DNA from: a virus
Reading direction: 5' to 3' (one strand)
Length of the DNA stretch: 64,000 nucleotides
IMG/VR virus record: IMGVR_UViG_3300021087_001082
Location: 1-64,000 of that record
Shown: in pieces, positions 39,368 to 49,286 of the stretch
How positions within the stretch are numbered: the stretch's first letter is position 1
Layout of the letters: each line of letters begins with the position of its first letter
Notes under the pieces: model-generated
Told to the model about the DNA's origin: nothing
Seen by the model: the letters and a program-made list of their open reading frames with translations, nothing else
Database searches by the model: none
Position numbers and translations under genes: made by a program

Positions 39368-39865
39368 ATGAATAAATTATGGTACACTTGGCAGGAAATG
39401 TGTCTTGATGTTAATCAACTCTGTAGAGAGATTACATTAGATAACTTTACGCCGGACGTGATCGTGGGTTTAAGTAGGGGAGGTCTAACGCCTGGCGTTA
39501 TGATGTCTCATTGGTTAAAAAAACCTTTTAAGCCCGTGAAGAGCTCTCTTAGAGATTTTCCAGAATGGGAAGATTATCTTCCTAGAAAATCAGATGAGAG
39601 GGTTTTAATAGTAGATGACATATGCGATAGTGGTGAAACGTTTGAACGTATATCATCTTTTATTAAGGGCCCAAGAAAGGATCAGCCCTTAGAAATCAGT
39701 TGTGATGTAAAATTTGCATCCCTCTGGTGGAATAATGAAGTTAAATTCGAACCTCATTATTACGTAAGGGAGGTAGCAAAAGATACCGAGAATCTCTGGA
39801 TTCATTTTCCATGGGAATCATGGTGGTCTGCGCCTCTTACTTTTCAAAACAATTTAAAAGGATAA
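39368..39865 (+). CDS. phosphoribosyltransferase
   Basis: 165 residues. VIVGLSRGGLTPG is the PPi-binding loop region and RVLIVDDICDSGETF the PRPP-binding signature (two Asp followed by SGET). Most like hypoxanthine/xanthine-guanine phosphoribosyltransferases, but the base-specificity hood cannot be read. It opens the purine cassette 39368-43048. Confidence 0.82.
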   Translation: MNKLWYTWQEMCLDVNQLCREITLDNFTPDVIVGLSRGGLTPGVMMSHWLKKPFKPVKSSLRDFPEWEDYLPRKSDERVLIVDDICDSGETFERISSFIKGPRKDQPLEISCDVKFASLWWNNEVKFEPHYYVREVAKDTENLWIHFPWESWWSAPLTFQNNLKG

Positions 39866-39868
39866 TTT

Positions 39869-40090
39869 ATGTTAGATAACGTGCTCGGTTGGATTAGAGG
39901 TATAACCGAATTAGGTCTTGCAATAATTGCTCTTGGCGTTGTTCTTCAAGTAATTTTTGGTGCAGCTGTACCATTTCTCGGAATGGATATCGTGGGTTCA
40001 GTAGTGTCACTCGTAAAACAATTAGGTGCAGAAGGATTAATCGGCCTAGTTTCAATATGGGTACTTTGGGGAATCTACTCTAAGAGGTAA
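39869..40090 (+). CDS. small membrane protein, 73 aa
   Basis: Two hydrophobic segments (about 15-40 and 54-70) with a Gly-rich first span. Size and topology fit a holin, but the location between nucleotide genes does not demand it. Ends 14 nt before a terminator. Confidence 0.5.
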   Translation: MLDNVLGWIRGITELGLAIIALGVVLQVIFGAAVPFLGMDIVGSVVSLVKQLGAEGLIGLVSIWVLWGIYSKR

Positions 40091-40104
40091 GATAACTAAA
40101 AAAT

Positions 40105-40129
40105 AAAAGGCCTCTTCGGGGGCCTTTTT
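40105..40129 (+). terminator. intrinsic terminator
   Basis: AAAAGGCCTC-TTCG-GGGGCCTTTTT: a 10-bp stem with a stable UUCG tetraloop and T-run. It separates the phosphoribosyltransferase/membrane pair from the BMP-permease genes. Confidence 0.92.
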
Positions 40130-40213
40130 ATACGCGAGAGCGGTGAAGGGGTTGGAAGACCCGTTAATGATGAGCGAGAGAGATTAACACACACTTTTCT
40201 TGGAAGGAGAAAA

Positions 40214-41305
40214 ATGAAAAAATTAATTTCAATTTTTATAATTTTGGTTGCAGGTGCAACCTTATTTGGTATTACGGCAGTTAGTAAAAAATTGCCTTCA
40301 GTTGGTTATGTTCTAGTGGGACCAAAAAACGATGGCGGATGGTCAATGAGACATTATCATGGATTCATGTCATTAAAAAAACATGGTTATAACGTAGCTG
40401 GTGTCGAAATGGTACCAGAATCAGAATCAACAAAAGTATTTCGTAAACTTGCCAGAAAACATGATATTGTCTTTGCAACTTCATTCGGTTATATGGATGG
40501 AATGGTAAAAGCTGCAACGAAAGACCCAGATACAATTTTCATGCATGCCACAGGTTACAAGGGTAATGATACAAATATGGACAACTACGTTTGTCACTCA
40601 TTTCAAGCACGATACCTAACAGGGATTGCGGCTGGAATGTTGACAAAGACAAATAAGATTGGTGTAGTTGGCTCACACCCTATTCCTGAAATTATTCGTA
40701 ATATTAATGCACTTACACTTGGTGCACAAACAGTAAATCCTGATATTGAAGTTTCTATAGTATGGATAAATTCTTGGTTTGATCCACCTAAAGATATGGA
40801 TGCGGCCAAGGCTCTTCTTGATGCAGGAAATGATATACTCTATACAACAACCGATTCACCTAGTGTAGTTGCTCTTGCTCAACAAGCATGGAAAACTAAT
40901 GGTAAAGAAGTTTGGAGTATGGGTAATGATGCACCTATGGGAAGTAACGGCCCAGACCGATACATCACAGGAATGATGTTCAACTGGAATGTTCTTTACA
41001 AACATATCGTTGACCAACTTGCAGCTGGAAAACTCAAAATGAACCAGAGATGGAATTGGGGCTTACAAGAAAATTGTGTAGGTCTATCTCCATGGGGTAA
41101 GAATGTTCCGGGTGAAGTTGTTAATAAAGTTGAAACCGTCAAGATGCAATGGATTCAAGATGATCTGGATACATTCTTTCCTTTTGATCAAGGAATCACA
41201 AAAGCTGATGGAAGCACAGTTGGTAAAGGTGAAATTGCTAGACCTCAAATAGAAACTATGCAATATTTTGTTAAAGGGGTTGTTTCCCGATTTCCCTCAA
41301 AATAA
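40214..41305 (+). CDS. BMP-family (PnrA-like) substrate-binding protein
   Basis: 363 residues. The N-terminus is a Sec signal peptide (MKKL, hydrophobic to about residue 22; no lipobox Cys). SVGYVLVGPKNDGGWSMRHY, FATSFGYMDGM, YLTGIAAGMLTKTNKIG and WINSWFDPPKD are BMP-family landmarks; the family binds purine nucleosides for ABC import in the periplasm. No ABC ATPase or ABC permease is in the window; the next gene is an NCS2-like permease. GGAAGGAG site. A phage-encoded periplasmic binding protein is unusual. Confidence 0.88.
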   Translation: MKKLISIFIILVAGATLFGITAVSKKLPSVGYVLVGPKNDGGWSMRHYHGFMSLKKHGYNVAGVEMVPESESTKVFRKLARKHDIVFATSFGYMDGMVKAATKDPDTIFMHATGYKGNDTNMDNYVCHSFQARYLTGIAAGMLTKTNKIGVVGSHPIPEIIRNINALTLGAQTVNPDIEVSIVWINSWFDPPKDMDAAKALLDAGNDILYTTTDSPSVVALAQQAWKTNGKEVWSMGNDAPMGSNGPDRYITGMMFNWNVLYKHIVDQLAAGKLKMNQRWNWGLQENCVGLSPWGKNVPGEVVNKVETVKMQWIQDDLDTFFPFDQGITKADGSTVGKGEIARPQIETMQYFVKGVVSRFPSK

Positions 41306-41322
41306 TATAATGAAAGGTATAT

Positions 41323-42456
41323 ATGGAAGGCTTATTTGAAAGCATTCTGACCGCAGTAGCGGTTGTTATTAATGGTATCCCTCAGGGAATTTTGGCGTTA
41401 AGCTTTGGCTTCGCAGCTTTTCCTACGGCAATAGCATTTGTAATTGGTATCATTGGTTCGGCATTCTTTATGTCTGTCGCAACTATATCCTTTCAAGCAG
41501 AAACAATCACGTTAGCTGGTACTCTAGGTAATAATATAAAAGAAAGACTTTCTCTTATATTTTGGGGTGCCACCCTACTGTTGATTCCCTCTTTGCTTGG
41601 AATGAATGAAGCGTTAGTTAATTTTATTGGTCCCCTAGTTGTCACATCAATGATGGCTGGAGTGGGTATTATGTTAGCGAATGTTTCTGTAGATTTGTTT
41701 AAGTCAGAAAAATGGACAGGAGGAGTATCTTTAATTAGTGCTTTACTTGCTTGGTTTTGGACTAAAGACTTAGCACAAACAATTATATGGTCCGTGAGTT
41801 TATCTACACTTTTTTATGTTGCATTAAAGTTTTATGCTCCATTACGCGAAAAGTTAGGTGTCGTACTAGAAGAAATTGTAGTAGACAGCTCACGCGAAAA
41901 GTTTACAACGGGCAACATTGAGTGGAAGTTTTGGACTAATAGAAACATCGTTATTGGTGCTTTATCATTAGCATGTTTAAACATTGGGGCCAATATTTCA
42001 TTTGGTAAAATTACTGGAAGTATTGCAGGGACTAATACAAATATAGATCATCTTGCAATTTATTCTAGTCTTGCAGATATGGGCTCAGCATTCTTTGGTG
42101 GTGGTCCAGTTGAAGCGATAATTTCTGGAACTGCGGCCGCACCTATGCCAATAGTTGCATCTTGTATTATGATGGGAATTATGGCAGTTATTCTATTAAG
42201 CAAAGCATTGCCTTTGATCGGGCAGTATGTACATAGAGCATCTATTGCAGGTTTTCTTTTTGTATTAGGTGTATTCGTTACCTTTGCTACAAATATTGCT
42301 GGTGCTATTAGCATTGGTGGAACCTTTGCTGGACCATATGGATTTGGAGCAGCAGGAATGGTAATTGGCGCTGCAGCATTTGTAACTGCAAAATTTAATC
42401 CTTTTTATGGTTTGCTTGCAGGATTTGCTACAAGCCTAATCATGATGGGGGCTTAA
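41323..42456 (+). CDS. NCS2/AzgA-like nucleobase permease
   Basis: 377 residues with about 11-12 hydrophobic segments. Residues around 225-275 (NIGANISFGKITGSIAG, SSLADMGSAFFGGGPVEAI) resemble the central half-helix region of nucleobase:cation symporters, where substrate-contacting acidic residues lie. It follows the binding protein by 17 nt and precedes a purine-type phosphoribosyltransferase by 1 nt, which supports purine transport. Exact substrate not readable. Confidence 0.65.
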   Translation: MEGLFESILTAVAVVINGIPQGILALSFGFAAFPTAIAFVIGIIGSAFFMSVATISFQAETITLAGTLGNNIKERLSLIFWGATLLLIPSLLGMNEALVNFIGPLVVTSMMAGVGIMLANVSVDLFKSEKWTGGVSLISALLAWFWTKDLAQTIIWSVSLSTLFYVALKFYAPLREKLGVVLEEIVVDSSREKFTTGNIEWKFWTNRNIVIGALSLACLNIGANISFGKITGSIAGTNTNIDHLAIYSSLADMGSAFFGGGPVEAIISGTAAAPMPIVASCIMMGIMAVILLSKALPLIGQYVHRASIAGFLFVLGVFVTFATNIAGAISIGGTFAGPYGFGAAGMVIGAAAFVTAKFNPFYGLLAGFATSLIMMGA

Positions 42457-42457
42457 T

Positions 42458-43048
42458 ATGGCTTGGGGAGAACCTTTTACAGATGAGTTCTACGAATTAA
42501 AAGTCGCAGGACTTACACGTAAGTTACCCAAAGTCAAAATCAATGACGAGCTCGCTATTGCGAGCTTTGTCATATTGGGTGATACAGAATTAATAGAAGA
42601 ATGTGCTGAAGCAATGATTCTTCTGAATAATTTTCCAAAGAAAGATGAAATTGATATTTTTTGTACACCAGAAGCAAAGGGAATACCGTTGGTACATACC
42701 ATTGCAAGAAGGTTAGAAAAAGATTATGTCATTGCAAGAAAATCTATCAAAGGATATATGAATGATCCTATGATAGAAAAAGTTCAATCTATCACTACAA
42801 TCGGCGCACAAACACTTGTCCTTGATAGGAGTGATGTTAAGAAATTAGAAGGAAAGAGAGTAGGTATTATTGATGATGTAGTATCTACAGGGGGCTCTTT
42901 GATAGGACTTCAGACAATGTTAGAAAAAATTGATTGTTCTATTGTATGTAAAGCAGCTGTTTTATTGGAAGAGGCTGGATATGCCAAAGGTGATATACTT
43001 TATTTAGAAAAACTCCCAATTTTTAAACCAGATGATTCCGATAATTGA
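42458..43048 (+). CDS. adenine/xanthine-type phosphoribosyltransferase
   Basis: 196 residues. VIARKSIKGYM and the PRPP motif VGIIDDVVSTGGSL are typical of type I phosphoribosyltransferases of the APRT/XPRT group; FCTPEAKGIPLVH matches the APRT-type upstream strand. It converts an imported purine base plus PRPP to the nucleotide. Overlaps the IPNS-like oxygenase by 17 nt. Confidence 0.85.
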   Translation: MAWGEPFTDEFYELKVAGLTRKLPKVKINDELAIASFVILGDTELIEECAEAMILLNNFPKKDEIDIFCTPEAKGIPLVHTIARRLEKDYVIARKSIKGYMNDPMIEKVQSITTIGAQTLVLDRSDVKKLEGKRVGIIDDVVSTGGSLIGLQTMLEKIDCSIVCKAAVLLEEAGYAKGDILYLEKLPIFKPDDSDN

Positions 43049-43928
43049 TTTGAAAAGTGATACTTGCGAAGCGCAGATGTATGACGCTTATACAACTGTG
43101 GGATTCGCAGTATTCACTAATGTTTATGATGAGTGGCTATCAGAATTTCAAGACTGGAAGCAACTCATGGACGAGTTCTTCCAACTACCATTAGATGTGA
43201 AAAAGAAATATGTATATAATGGAGTAAAGGGTTCCTCAACATGTCGTGCCGGCTGGGGCGAGATGGGTTATATTCAGAGTCGAGATGGTGATTCGAAAGA
43301 ATCATATAATTGGATTGAACCAGCAAGAATGCAAGAACAATATTGGCCTACAGAAATTCCAGAGTTTAAACCATTAGCTCAATCTATCCTTCAGATCTCT
43401 CAACGTCTTTCTTATCAATTTTTCAATAAGTTTGAAAGTATGTTCAAACATAAAAAAGGATATTTAATAGATAAGCATACGAATGGTTATGTTAATATGA
43501 GAATGCTTCATTATCCAGCGCACAAGAAGCAAGAGGATCACGAGTTCGGAGGAGAACATACTGATTATGGTTCTATCACTTTACTCTTTCGTTTCGATGA
43601 TGTTGGAGGTTTACAAGTACAGGATAGAAAAACAGATGAATGGATTGATGCTCCTGTAGTGAAAAATTCAATAGTATTAAACATTGGAGATATGTTTCAA
43701 AGATGGTCTAATGATACGTTAAAATCAACTAATCATAGAGTTGTTAATACAGTTCATACAAACTCTAGATATTCAATGCCGTATTTTGTAGATCCCGGTA
43801 GAGATGTATTAATTAAGAATTTCACAGATGAACCAGATAAACATTTACCAATTTCTACCGATGAATATTTTAAACAGACACTAGCTCTACACAATGTTGA
43901 ACAGAGTTGGGAACAACAGATTAATTAA
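43032..43928 (+). CDS. isopenicillin-N-synthase-like 2OG-Fe(II) oxygenase
   Basis: 298 residues, full length for the family. GEHTDYGSITLLF gives His/Asp, STNHRVV the distal His, and RYSMPYF the RxS co-substrate motif. The N-terminal PIIDL opening is also typical. Bacterial relatives act on small molecules, including 2OG oxidases of thymine/pyrimidine or amino acids. Its overlap with the phosphoribosyltransferase hints at a nucleobase or nucleoside substrate; this is inference. Confidence 0.85.
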   Translation: MIPIIDLKSDTCEAQMYDAYTTVGFAVFTNVYDEWLSEFQDWKQLMDEFFQLPLDVKKKYVYNGVKGSSTCRAGWGEMGYIQSRDGDSKESYNWIEPARMQEQYWPTEIPEFKPLAQSILQISQRLSYQFFNKFESMFKHKKGYLIDKHTNGYVNMRMLHYPAHKKQEDHEFGGEHTDYGSITLLFRFDDVGGLQVQDRKTDEWIDAPVVKNSIVLNIGDMFQRWSNDTLKSTNHRVVNTVHTNSRYSMPYFVDPGRDVLIKNFTDEPDKHLPISTDEYFKQTLALHNVEQSWEQQIN

Positions 43929-43938
43929 AAAGGAAAAT

Positions 43939-44244
43939 ATGTTACCAGTATTATTATTTAATGTGATTTCAGGACTTGTTATGGACAAAGCTCAAGACCT
44001 TGCGAAAGAACACGTGGAAGCAATGATTGATAGTATCATTCCAGATGATGCAAAAGAAGAGTTAGATGATCTCGTTAAATCAGATCCTACTCACATGTTT
44101 GAAACAGCAAAAGATGCTTTAGTAGGTGCAGTCGAAGGAAAGCTTCCTATACCATTAAAAGATGGAACTATTAAACCTATAGAACTTATTATTAAAGTGA
44201 AATTCGATCCTACCACTATGGATTTAGATATCGAAAAAGCTTGA
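43939..44244 (+). CDS. hypothetical protein, 101 aa
   Basis: ATG at 43939 with AAAGGAAA upstream; the in-frame extension to 43894 overlaps the oxygenase. Helical first two thirds, beta-like end. The stop is inside the -35 of the next promoter. Not recognised. Confidence 0.6.
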   Translation: MLPVLLFNVISGLVMDKAQDLAKEHVEAMIDSIIPDDAKEELDDLVKSDPTHMFETAKDALVGAVEGKLPIPLKDGTIKPIELIIKVKFDPTTMDLDIEKA

Positions 44245-44269
44245 CATTTGTTTTAACCTGTGGTATAAT
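44241..44269 (+). promoter_or_regulatory. sigma70-type promoter upstream of uvsX
   Basis: TTGACA at 44241-44246, 17-bp spacer, TATAAT at 44264-44269, perfect consensus, 27 bp before uvsX. Confidence 0.9.
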
Positions 44270-44296
44270 ATATAATGATTAAAGTGAAAGGATTAA

Positions 44297-45361
44297 ATGA
44301 GTTATTTTGATGAAATGTTGAAAGTAGCGAACAACACTTATGGTTCAAAAGTGAGTGATGGTGTTGAAGCTGGAGATGTCGAAAGTTATATCGACACAGG
44401 ATCATACATATTAAATGGATTATTATCTGGGAGTATCTATGGAGGATTACCTTCTAATAAAATCACTGCGTTCGCTGGTGAAAGTTCTACAGGAAAAACT
44501 TTCTTTGTCTTGGGTTGTGTCAGACAGTTTCTTGCAGATAATCCTAGCGGCGGTGTTATTTACTTTGAGTCTGAATCCGCTTTAACAAAACAGATGATAG
44601 AATCAAGAGGAATTGATTCTAACCGAATGATTATCCTGCCCGTTGCAACAGTTCAAGAATTTAGAACACAAGCAACAAAAATTTTAGAAAAACATTTAGA
44701 AGAATCTGAAAAAGATCGACCACCAATGATGTTATGTTTAGATTCATTAGGTAATCTTTCTACCTCTAAAGAGATGGAAGATGTTAGCGATGGTAAAGAG
44801 ACCAGAGATATGACCAGAGCTCAAATGGTTAAAGGAACATTTAGAGTTCTTACTTTGTTAGGAGGTAAAGCAAAGGTTCCTCTTGTTGTTACTAATCACA
44901 CATATGATCAAATAGGGACACTGTTTCCTCAAAAGATTATGGGTGGTGGAACCGGTCTCCATTATGCCGCATCTAGCATAGTATTCCTGTCTAAGAAGAA
45001 AGAAAAGGATGGGACTGAGGTAATTGGTAATATAGTCCATTGTAGAAATTTTAAATCTCGGCTCACTAAAGAGAATAAGATGATTGATGTTCTTCTTACT
45101 TATAAAGAAGGATTAAATCGTTATTATGGTTTAGCAGAATTAGCTGAGAAGTATGGAATCTTTAAAAAGGTTTCTACTAGATTAGAAATGCCAGATGGTG
45201 AAAAAGTTTTCTTGAAATCAATTCTAAAAAATCCTACTAAGTATTTTACCAAAGAGATTTTAGATAAAATAGATGCAGTAGCCCATAAAGAATTTCTTTA
45301 TGGTGAAGTCGGTCTTGAAGAAGAAGCAGCAGAGGAAGAGGATGTCGAACGAACTGACTAA
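44297..45361 (+). CDS. uvsX: UvsX recombinase (RecA/RadA-like)
   Basis: 354 residues. Walker A GESSTGKT (61-68), Walker [11 protein letters not shown], and the L2-like region [14 protein letters not shown]. Glu-rich C-terminal tail as in T4 UvsX. It drives strand invasion in recombination-dependent replication. The end overlaps the next gene by 20 nt. Confidence 0.95.
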   Translation: MSYFDEMLKVANNTYGSKVSDGVEAGDVESYIDTGSYILNGLLSGSIYGGLPSNKITAFAGESSTGKTFFVLGCVRQFLADNPSGGVIYFESESALTKQMIESRGIDSNRMIILPVATVQEFRTQATKILEKHLEESEKDRPPMMLCLDSLGNLSTSKEMEDVSDGKETRDMTRAQMVKGTFRVLTLLGGKAKVPLVVTNHTYDQIGTLFPQKIMGGGTGLHYAASSIVFLSKKKEKDGTEVIGNIVHCRNFKSRLTKENKMIDVLLTYKEGLNRYYGLAELAEKYGIFKKVSTRLEMPDGEKVFLKSILKNPTKYFTKEILDKIDAVAHKEFLYGEVGLEEEAAEEEDVERTD

Positions 45362-45761
45362 AGAAGATTATGTTAGGATTAATACTTATTATAGATTAGT
45401 CCCTCATCCAGAATATCCTGATGATATTGCTAATCAATGCATAGAGATGACAACCGGACCTTTTAAAGGTGTCATTTATAAGTATGGTAAATTTCAAGTA
45501 GCCCCGCCAGATGCAGAAGATGAAAGTACTGCAAAGTATGAATATGATGTAATACTAGTTCCACCTGAATTAGAAGGAGTTGAACACTCTGATGAAGAAG
45601 GTGAAGAATTTGAATTTATGATTGGTGAAATATTAGTGAAATTATTATGGGACAGATATTTAGAACAAGACAACGCAGAAATGACAAACCCAATAACCTT
45701 TGTGGAGGACGATGAATCAACGGATAGAGCACCTAATACTATCTCATTTGATACACAATGA
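45342..45761 (+). CDS. hypothetical acidic protein, 139 aa
   Basis: ATG at 45342 with GAGG just before it; a TTG extension to 45300 is less likely. The segment [20 protein letters not shown] looks like a compact beta domain, the rest is acidic. It occupies the place between uvsX and gp41 and overlaps both; probably a recombination/replication accessory protein. No name recognised. Confidence 0.65.
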   Translation: MSNELTKEDYVRINTYYRLVPHPEYPDDIANQCIEMTTGPFKGVIYKYGKFQVAPPDAEDESTAKYEYDVILVPPELEGVEHSDEEGEEFEFMIGEILVKLLWDRYLEQDNAEMTNPITFVEDDESTDRAPNTISFDTQ

Positions 45762-47121
45762 ACCTTTTTCCCGAAAGGTTTCCCCTTATATAAGGCAAGA
45801 ATATTTTGATGATAATTCAGAAAAACTTATCTTCAAACAAGTACAAGACTATATTGTTAAACATAATAGTCTACCTACAAAGCAAAGTCTTCTAATTGAT
45901 TTAGATCAACAAGAAGGTTTGCATGAGAATGAATATCAAAAAGCTACAGAAATAATTAATACCTTAGATAAACCTGAGGATAAAGATGTAACTGCTTGGC
46001 TTATTGAACAATCAGAAACCTTCTGCCAAGATAAGGCAATTTATAATGCGGTTGTTGATGCAATTGCTATTTTAGAAGGTAACGAAAATAAATCAAATTT
46101 ACAAAAAGGTGCTATTCCATCTTTATTGTCAGATGCGTTAGCAGTATCATTTGATCCCCATGTAGGTCATGATTTTATTGAAGATGCAAATGAAAGATTT
46201 GATTTTTATCATAGAATCGAAGAGAAGATTGAATTCGATCTTGAAATGTTTAATAAGATCACTAAAGGAGGGTTACCTAACAAAACCCTTAATATATGTC
46301 TTGCTGGAACTGGTGTCGGTAAGTCTCTTTTTATGTGCCATCATGCTGCTAGTTGTTTATCCATAAACAAGAATGTTCTTTATATTACTTTGGAAATGGC
46401 TGAAGAAAGGATCGCTGAAAGAATAGATGCAAATCTTTTAGATATACCTATTAGTCAATTAGAAGAACTTTCAAGGGATATGTATCAAAAGAAAATTGAT
46501 AAGATAAATGCAAAGACTAAGGGTAAAATTATTATTAAGGAATACCCCACTGCTGCAGCAAGTGCAATGCATTTTAAAAATCTTTTATCAGAATTAAAGT
46601 TGAAACGTAATTTTACTCCTGATATAATATTCATAGATTATTTGAATATATGTTCAAGTGCAAGAATCAGAACAGGAGCAAACGTAAATTCGTATACTTA
46701 TATTAAATCAATTGCTGAAGAGTTAAGAGGATTAGCGGTAGAATTTAATGTTCCCATTGTATCCGCGACGCAGACCACAAGATCAGGTTTTACAAGTACA
46801 GATATTGGATTAGAAGATACTTCTGAAAGTTTTGGTTTACCAGCAACTGCTGATTTTATGTTTGCTATAATATCCTCTGATGAAATGGAAGAATTAAATC
46901 AATTACTTGTAAAACAATTAAAGAATAGATATAATGATCCCACATCTTATAAGAAGTTTATTATAGGTATAGACAGATCTAAGATGAGATTATATGACGT
47001 AGAACAAAAGGCCCAAGATGATATTGCAGATAGTGGGCAAGATGATGAACCATTATTTGATCAATCCACCGGCAATAGAATGCGCAATAAAGTAGACTTT
47101 GGTACTTTTCAATATGAATGA
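45712..47121 (+). CDS. 41: replicative DNA helicase (gp41, DnaB-like)
   Basis: 469 residues from the ATG at 45712, which follows GGAGG; the TTG at 45700 is less likely. Walker A LAGTGVGKSLF near 196, Walker B IIFIDYLNIC near 305, and SATQTTRSGF (motif 4 region). The N-terminal domain is the DnaB-like helical domain. Acts 5'-3' on the lagging strand with gp61. Overlaps uvsX-neighbour by 50 nt and the next ORF by 8 nt. Confidence 0.95.
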   Translation: MNQRIEHLILSHLIHNEPFSRKVSPYIRQEYFDDNSEKLIFKQVQDYIVKHNSLPTKQSLLIDLDQQEGLHENEYQKATEIINTLDKPEDKDVTAWLIEQSETFCQDKAIYNAVVDAIAILEGNENKSNLQKGAIPSLLSDALAVSFDPHVGHDFIEDANERFDFYHRIEEKIEFDLEMFNKITKGGLPNKTLNICLAGTGVGKSLFMCHHAASCLSINKNVLYITLEMAEERIAERIDANLLDIPISQLEELSRDMYQKKIDKINAKTKGKIIIKEYPTAAASAMHFKNLLSELKLKRNFTPDIIFIDYLNICSSARIRTGANVNSYTYIKSIAEELRGLAVEFNVPIVSATQTTRSGFTSTDIGLEDTSESFGLPATADFMFAIISSDEMEELNQLLVKQLKNRYNDPTSYKKFIIGIDRSKMRLYDVEQKAQDDIADSGQDDEPLFDQSTGNRMRNKVDFGTFQYE

Positions 47122-47731
47122 TTTAGATTTTGTTAAAAATTCATTAGGATGTATAAACGAAGCCTTTAAAGAATTTAAGAGTTCTTATAATACATTGGAA
47201 TTCGGCTTCCGGAAACCTATTTCTCATTGGCATGTCTGCGCCAACAGAATGGAAGAAATATTAGAAGAAGAATTAGATTTTTCTTGTTATGTTACTATAC
47301 GAAAAGATAGAAGCCATGCTTTATATGAAATGACCTTTGATGGAGCCGCTAATGTTCCCGAAGAACATATTTCAGAATCTGAATTAGAAATAACAATTAA
47401 CTTATCACCAGAATTTTATACGCAACAACTATCTATTCCGGACGATACTTGGGAAAACTATAAACAACAACTTACCCTCACTTTCATTCATGAATTAACA
47501 CATTCTTTACAATTAGATGACGGCAAAAAGAAAAAAGATAATGATTATTTTTCAAGCCCATTTGAAATAGATGCGTATAGTTCTGAACTCGCCTTTGATA
47601 TGTTTCTTTATAATAAAGAAGAAAAAACTTGCGATTCGTATGCAAGGTATGCTACAATAGATTCTAAGGTTTCTAATAAAATGAAAACCTTGGCAAAAGA
47701 GAAATATCAGTATCTTAAAAATACTAAATAG
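47114..47731 (+). CDS. HExxH zincin-like protein
   Basis: 205 residues from the ATG at 47114. FIHELTHSLQ has the zinc motif HELTH (His126, His130), and FEIDAYSSELAFD downstream provides a possible third acidic ligand. The N-terminal half is unassigned. Could cleave host or phage proteins, or be a structural relative. It follows gp41 directly and precedes the capsid-targeting-like genes. Confidence 0.65.
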   Translation: MNDLDFVKNSLGCINEAFKEFKSSYNTLEFGFRKPISHWHVCANRMEEILEEELDFSCYVTIRKDRSHALYEMTFDGAANVPEEHISESELEITINLSPEFYTQQLSIPDDTWENYKQQLTLTFIHELTHSLQLDDGKKKKDNDYFSSPFEIDAYSSELAFDMFLYNKEEKTCDSYARYATIDSKVSNKMKTLAKEKYQYLKNTK

Positions 47732-47780
47732 AGTATAATTCTAATAATTGGAGAAGAATGGATTATACGGTAGAGAAAAA

Positions 47781-49286
47781 ATGAAAACATATACAACTTT
47801 CATGGCTCCAATTGAAACTAAATCGGAAATTAGAACCCTTTTAGAGAGAGTAACACCAGAACTTAAAAAACAAGTGCTTGATCAAATCGAAATGATTGAC
47901 AAGGACGAGGTGTTAAAAAATGTATTAGAGGCCATTCAAAAAGATGTGATGGGCAACATGCTAAGAGTGAAAGCAGCTGACGCCAAAATCACTATGAATG
48001 TAGATCTGTTTATTGATTCTATAATATCTATAATTAATAAAACAGGTGATAGTGCAGAAGACCAAGTTACTTTTCTTAAAGACCTACTTGATGGCAAAGT
48101 AATAGATTGTATCAAAATGGTCAAAGATAGTTTGAATAAAGTAGTTAAAATGGATTCATATGTTAAGACAAAGAGTCCATTATGGTCCAAGGTTAAAGAT
48201 AAATTAATCGCTTTAGATATAAAAATTGATAATCAAAATATAGGTCCTGGTGAAATTCTTTATATAATATCAACACCAGGAGGCAAAAAAGGCGATGAAG
48301 AGAATAAAGGTGATTGTTGGTTAGCACAAGGTGTTAATGTTGAATTAAAGAAAGATGGAGGAACCTTTTCAAAACCAACTAAATTTGCTGATGCCAGATT
48401 AGCATGGATTAATGCATTTAAAGACTTAGGAAGAGATTTAAGTGGTGCAGATGCAGATACAATGGGCCTTGGTGGAACAAGTATATACGGCGAATCAAAT
48501 AAAGGTGGTGGTATAGCTAATGCATTATCCATAGGAAGTAAAGACTATACAACATTGTATATGGATAACAAAGGCGTTACTCAAAGACTAGCAGACAAAG
48601 CCTGTGAATCATTATATGCTAAAGTTTGTGCTATAGCTTGTCCTAATAACGGCGCGCTTCCATATACATTTAATAAAACAGTAAAAAATGGATTAACTGA
48701 CCCTAATGAATTTGTAAGACAATGGAATGCTAATGCCTTACATGATTATAAAGTACATGGTTGGGATTACTTAACATTATTTAATGCTGATTCAGGTGAT
48801 ACAATTTCATTTATGAGTGCACAGGATTTATATAAGTCTAAACAATGGAATGTGGGTTCTGAATGGATGTTAAGATGGACTGGAGGCGGAGGTTTCGGAG
48901 GTACTGGGTCTTCAACAAGAGTTTATGCTGGCACATTTAAAAATATAGCTACATATGATCCTGGTGATACCGATTTTGAGAAAAAGGTAGCAGAAAAAAA
49001 TAATATAAGAAAAGCTTTAGAGCACGCTTTCGGACAATTAAGCAACAAGAAAAATTCAGGAAAAATAAAAGCGGCATTTAGTAAAGCTAATGATTTAAAA
49101 GGTCCTATGAACGATCTTTCAAAGAATAACGAACCTAAAGATTTTAAACCTCTTGTAGGTCAAATAGGACAAAAAATAAGTGACTATTTTCAGGCTAAGA
49201 ATGAACTTAATTTTGGGAGAGATAAATCAGATAGAGATCTAGGAAAAAGCTTCGCGGATATGAAACGGAAATTGGGAGTAAGGTGA
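47781..49286 (+). CDS. large protein with capsid-targeting-like N-terminus, 501 aa
   Basis: ATG at 47781; the TTG at 47748 is less likely because the coding-like sequence starts MKTYTTFMAPIE, which resembles the T4 internal-protein targeting peptide MKTYQEFIAE. Residues 40-130 are helical. The centre is Gly-rich with WNANALHDYKVHGWDYLTLF, a segment that looks like a nuclease or structural core. No family is recognised. It overlaps the next gene by 4 nt (GTGA), the first of a four-gene coupled chain 47781-51518. Confidence 0.65.
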   Translation: MKTYTTFMAPIETKSEIRTLLERVTPELKKQVLDQIEMIDKDEVLKNVLEAIQKDVMGNMLRVKAADAKITMNVDLFIDSIISIINKTGDSAEDQVTFLKDLLDGKVIDCIKMVKDSLNKVVKMDSYVKTKSPLWSKVKDKLIALDIKIDNQNIGPGEILYIISTPGGKKGDEENKGDCWLAQGVNVELKKDGGTFSKPTKFADARLAWINAFKDLGRDLSGADADTMGLGGTSIYGESNKGGGIANALSIGSKDYTTLYMDNKGVTQRLADKACESLYAKVCAIACPNNGALPYTFNKTVKNGLTDPNEFVRQWNANALHDYKVHGWDYLTLFNADSGDTISFMSAQDLYKSKQWNVGSEWMLRWTGGGGFGGTGSSTRVYAGTFKNIATYDPGDTDFEKKVAEKNNIRKALEHAFGQLSNKKNSGKIKAAFSKANDLKGPMNDLSKNNEPKDFKPLVGQIGQKISDYFQAKNELNFGRDKSDRDLGKSFADMKRKLGVR

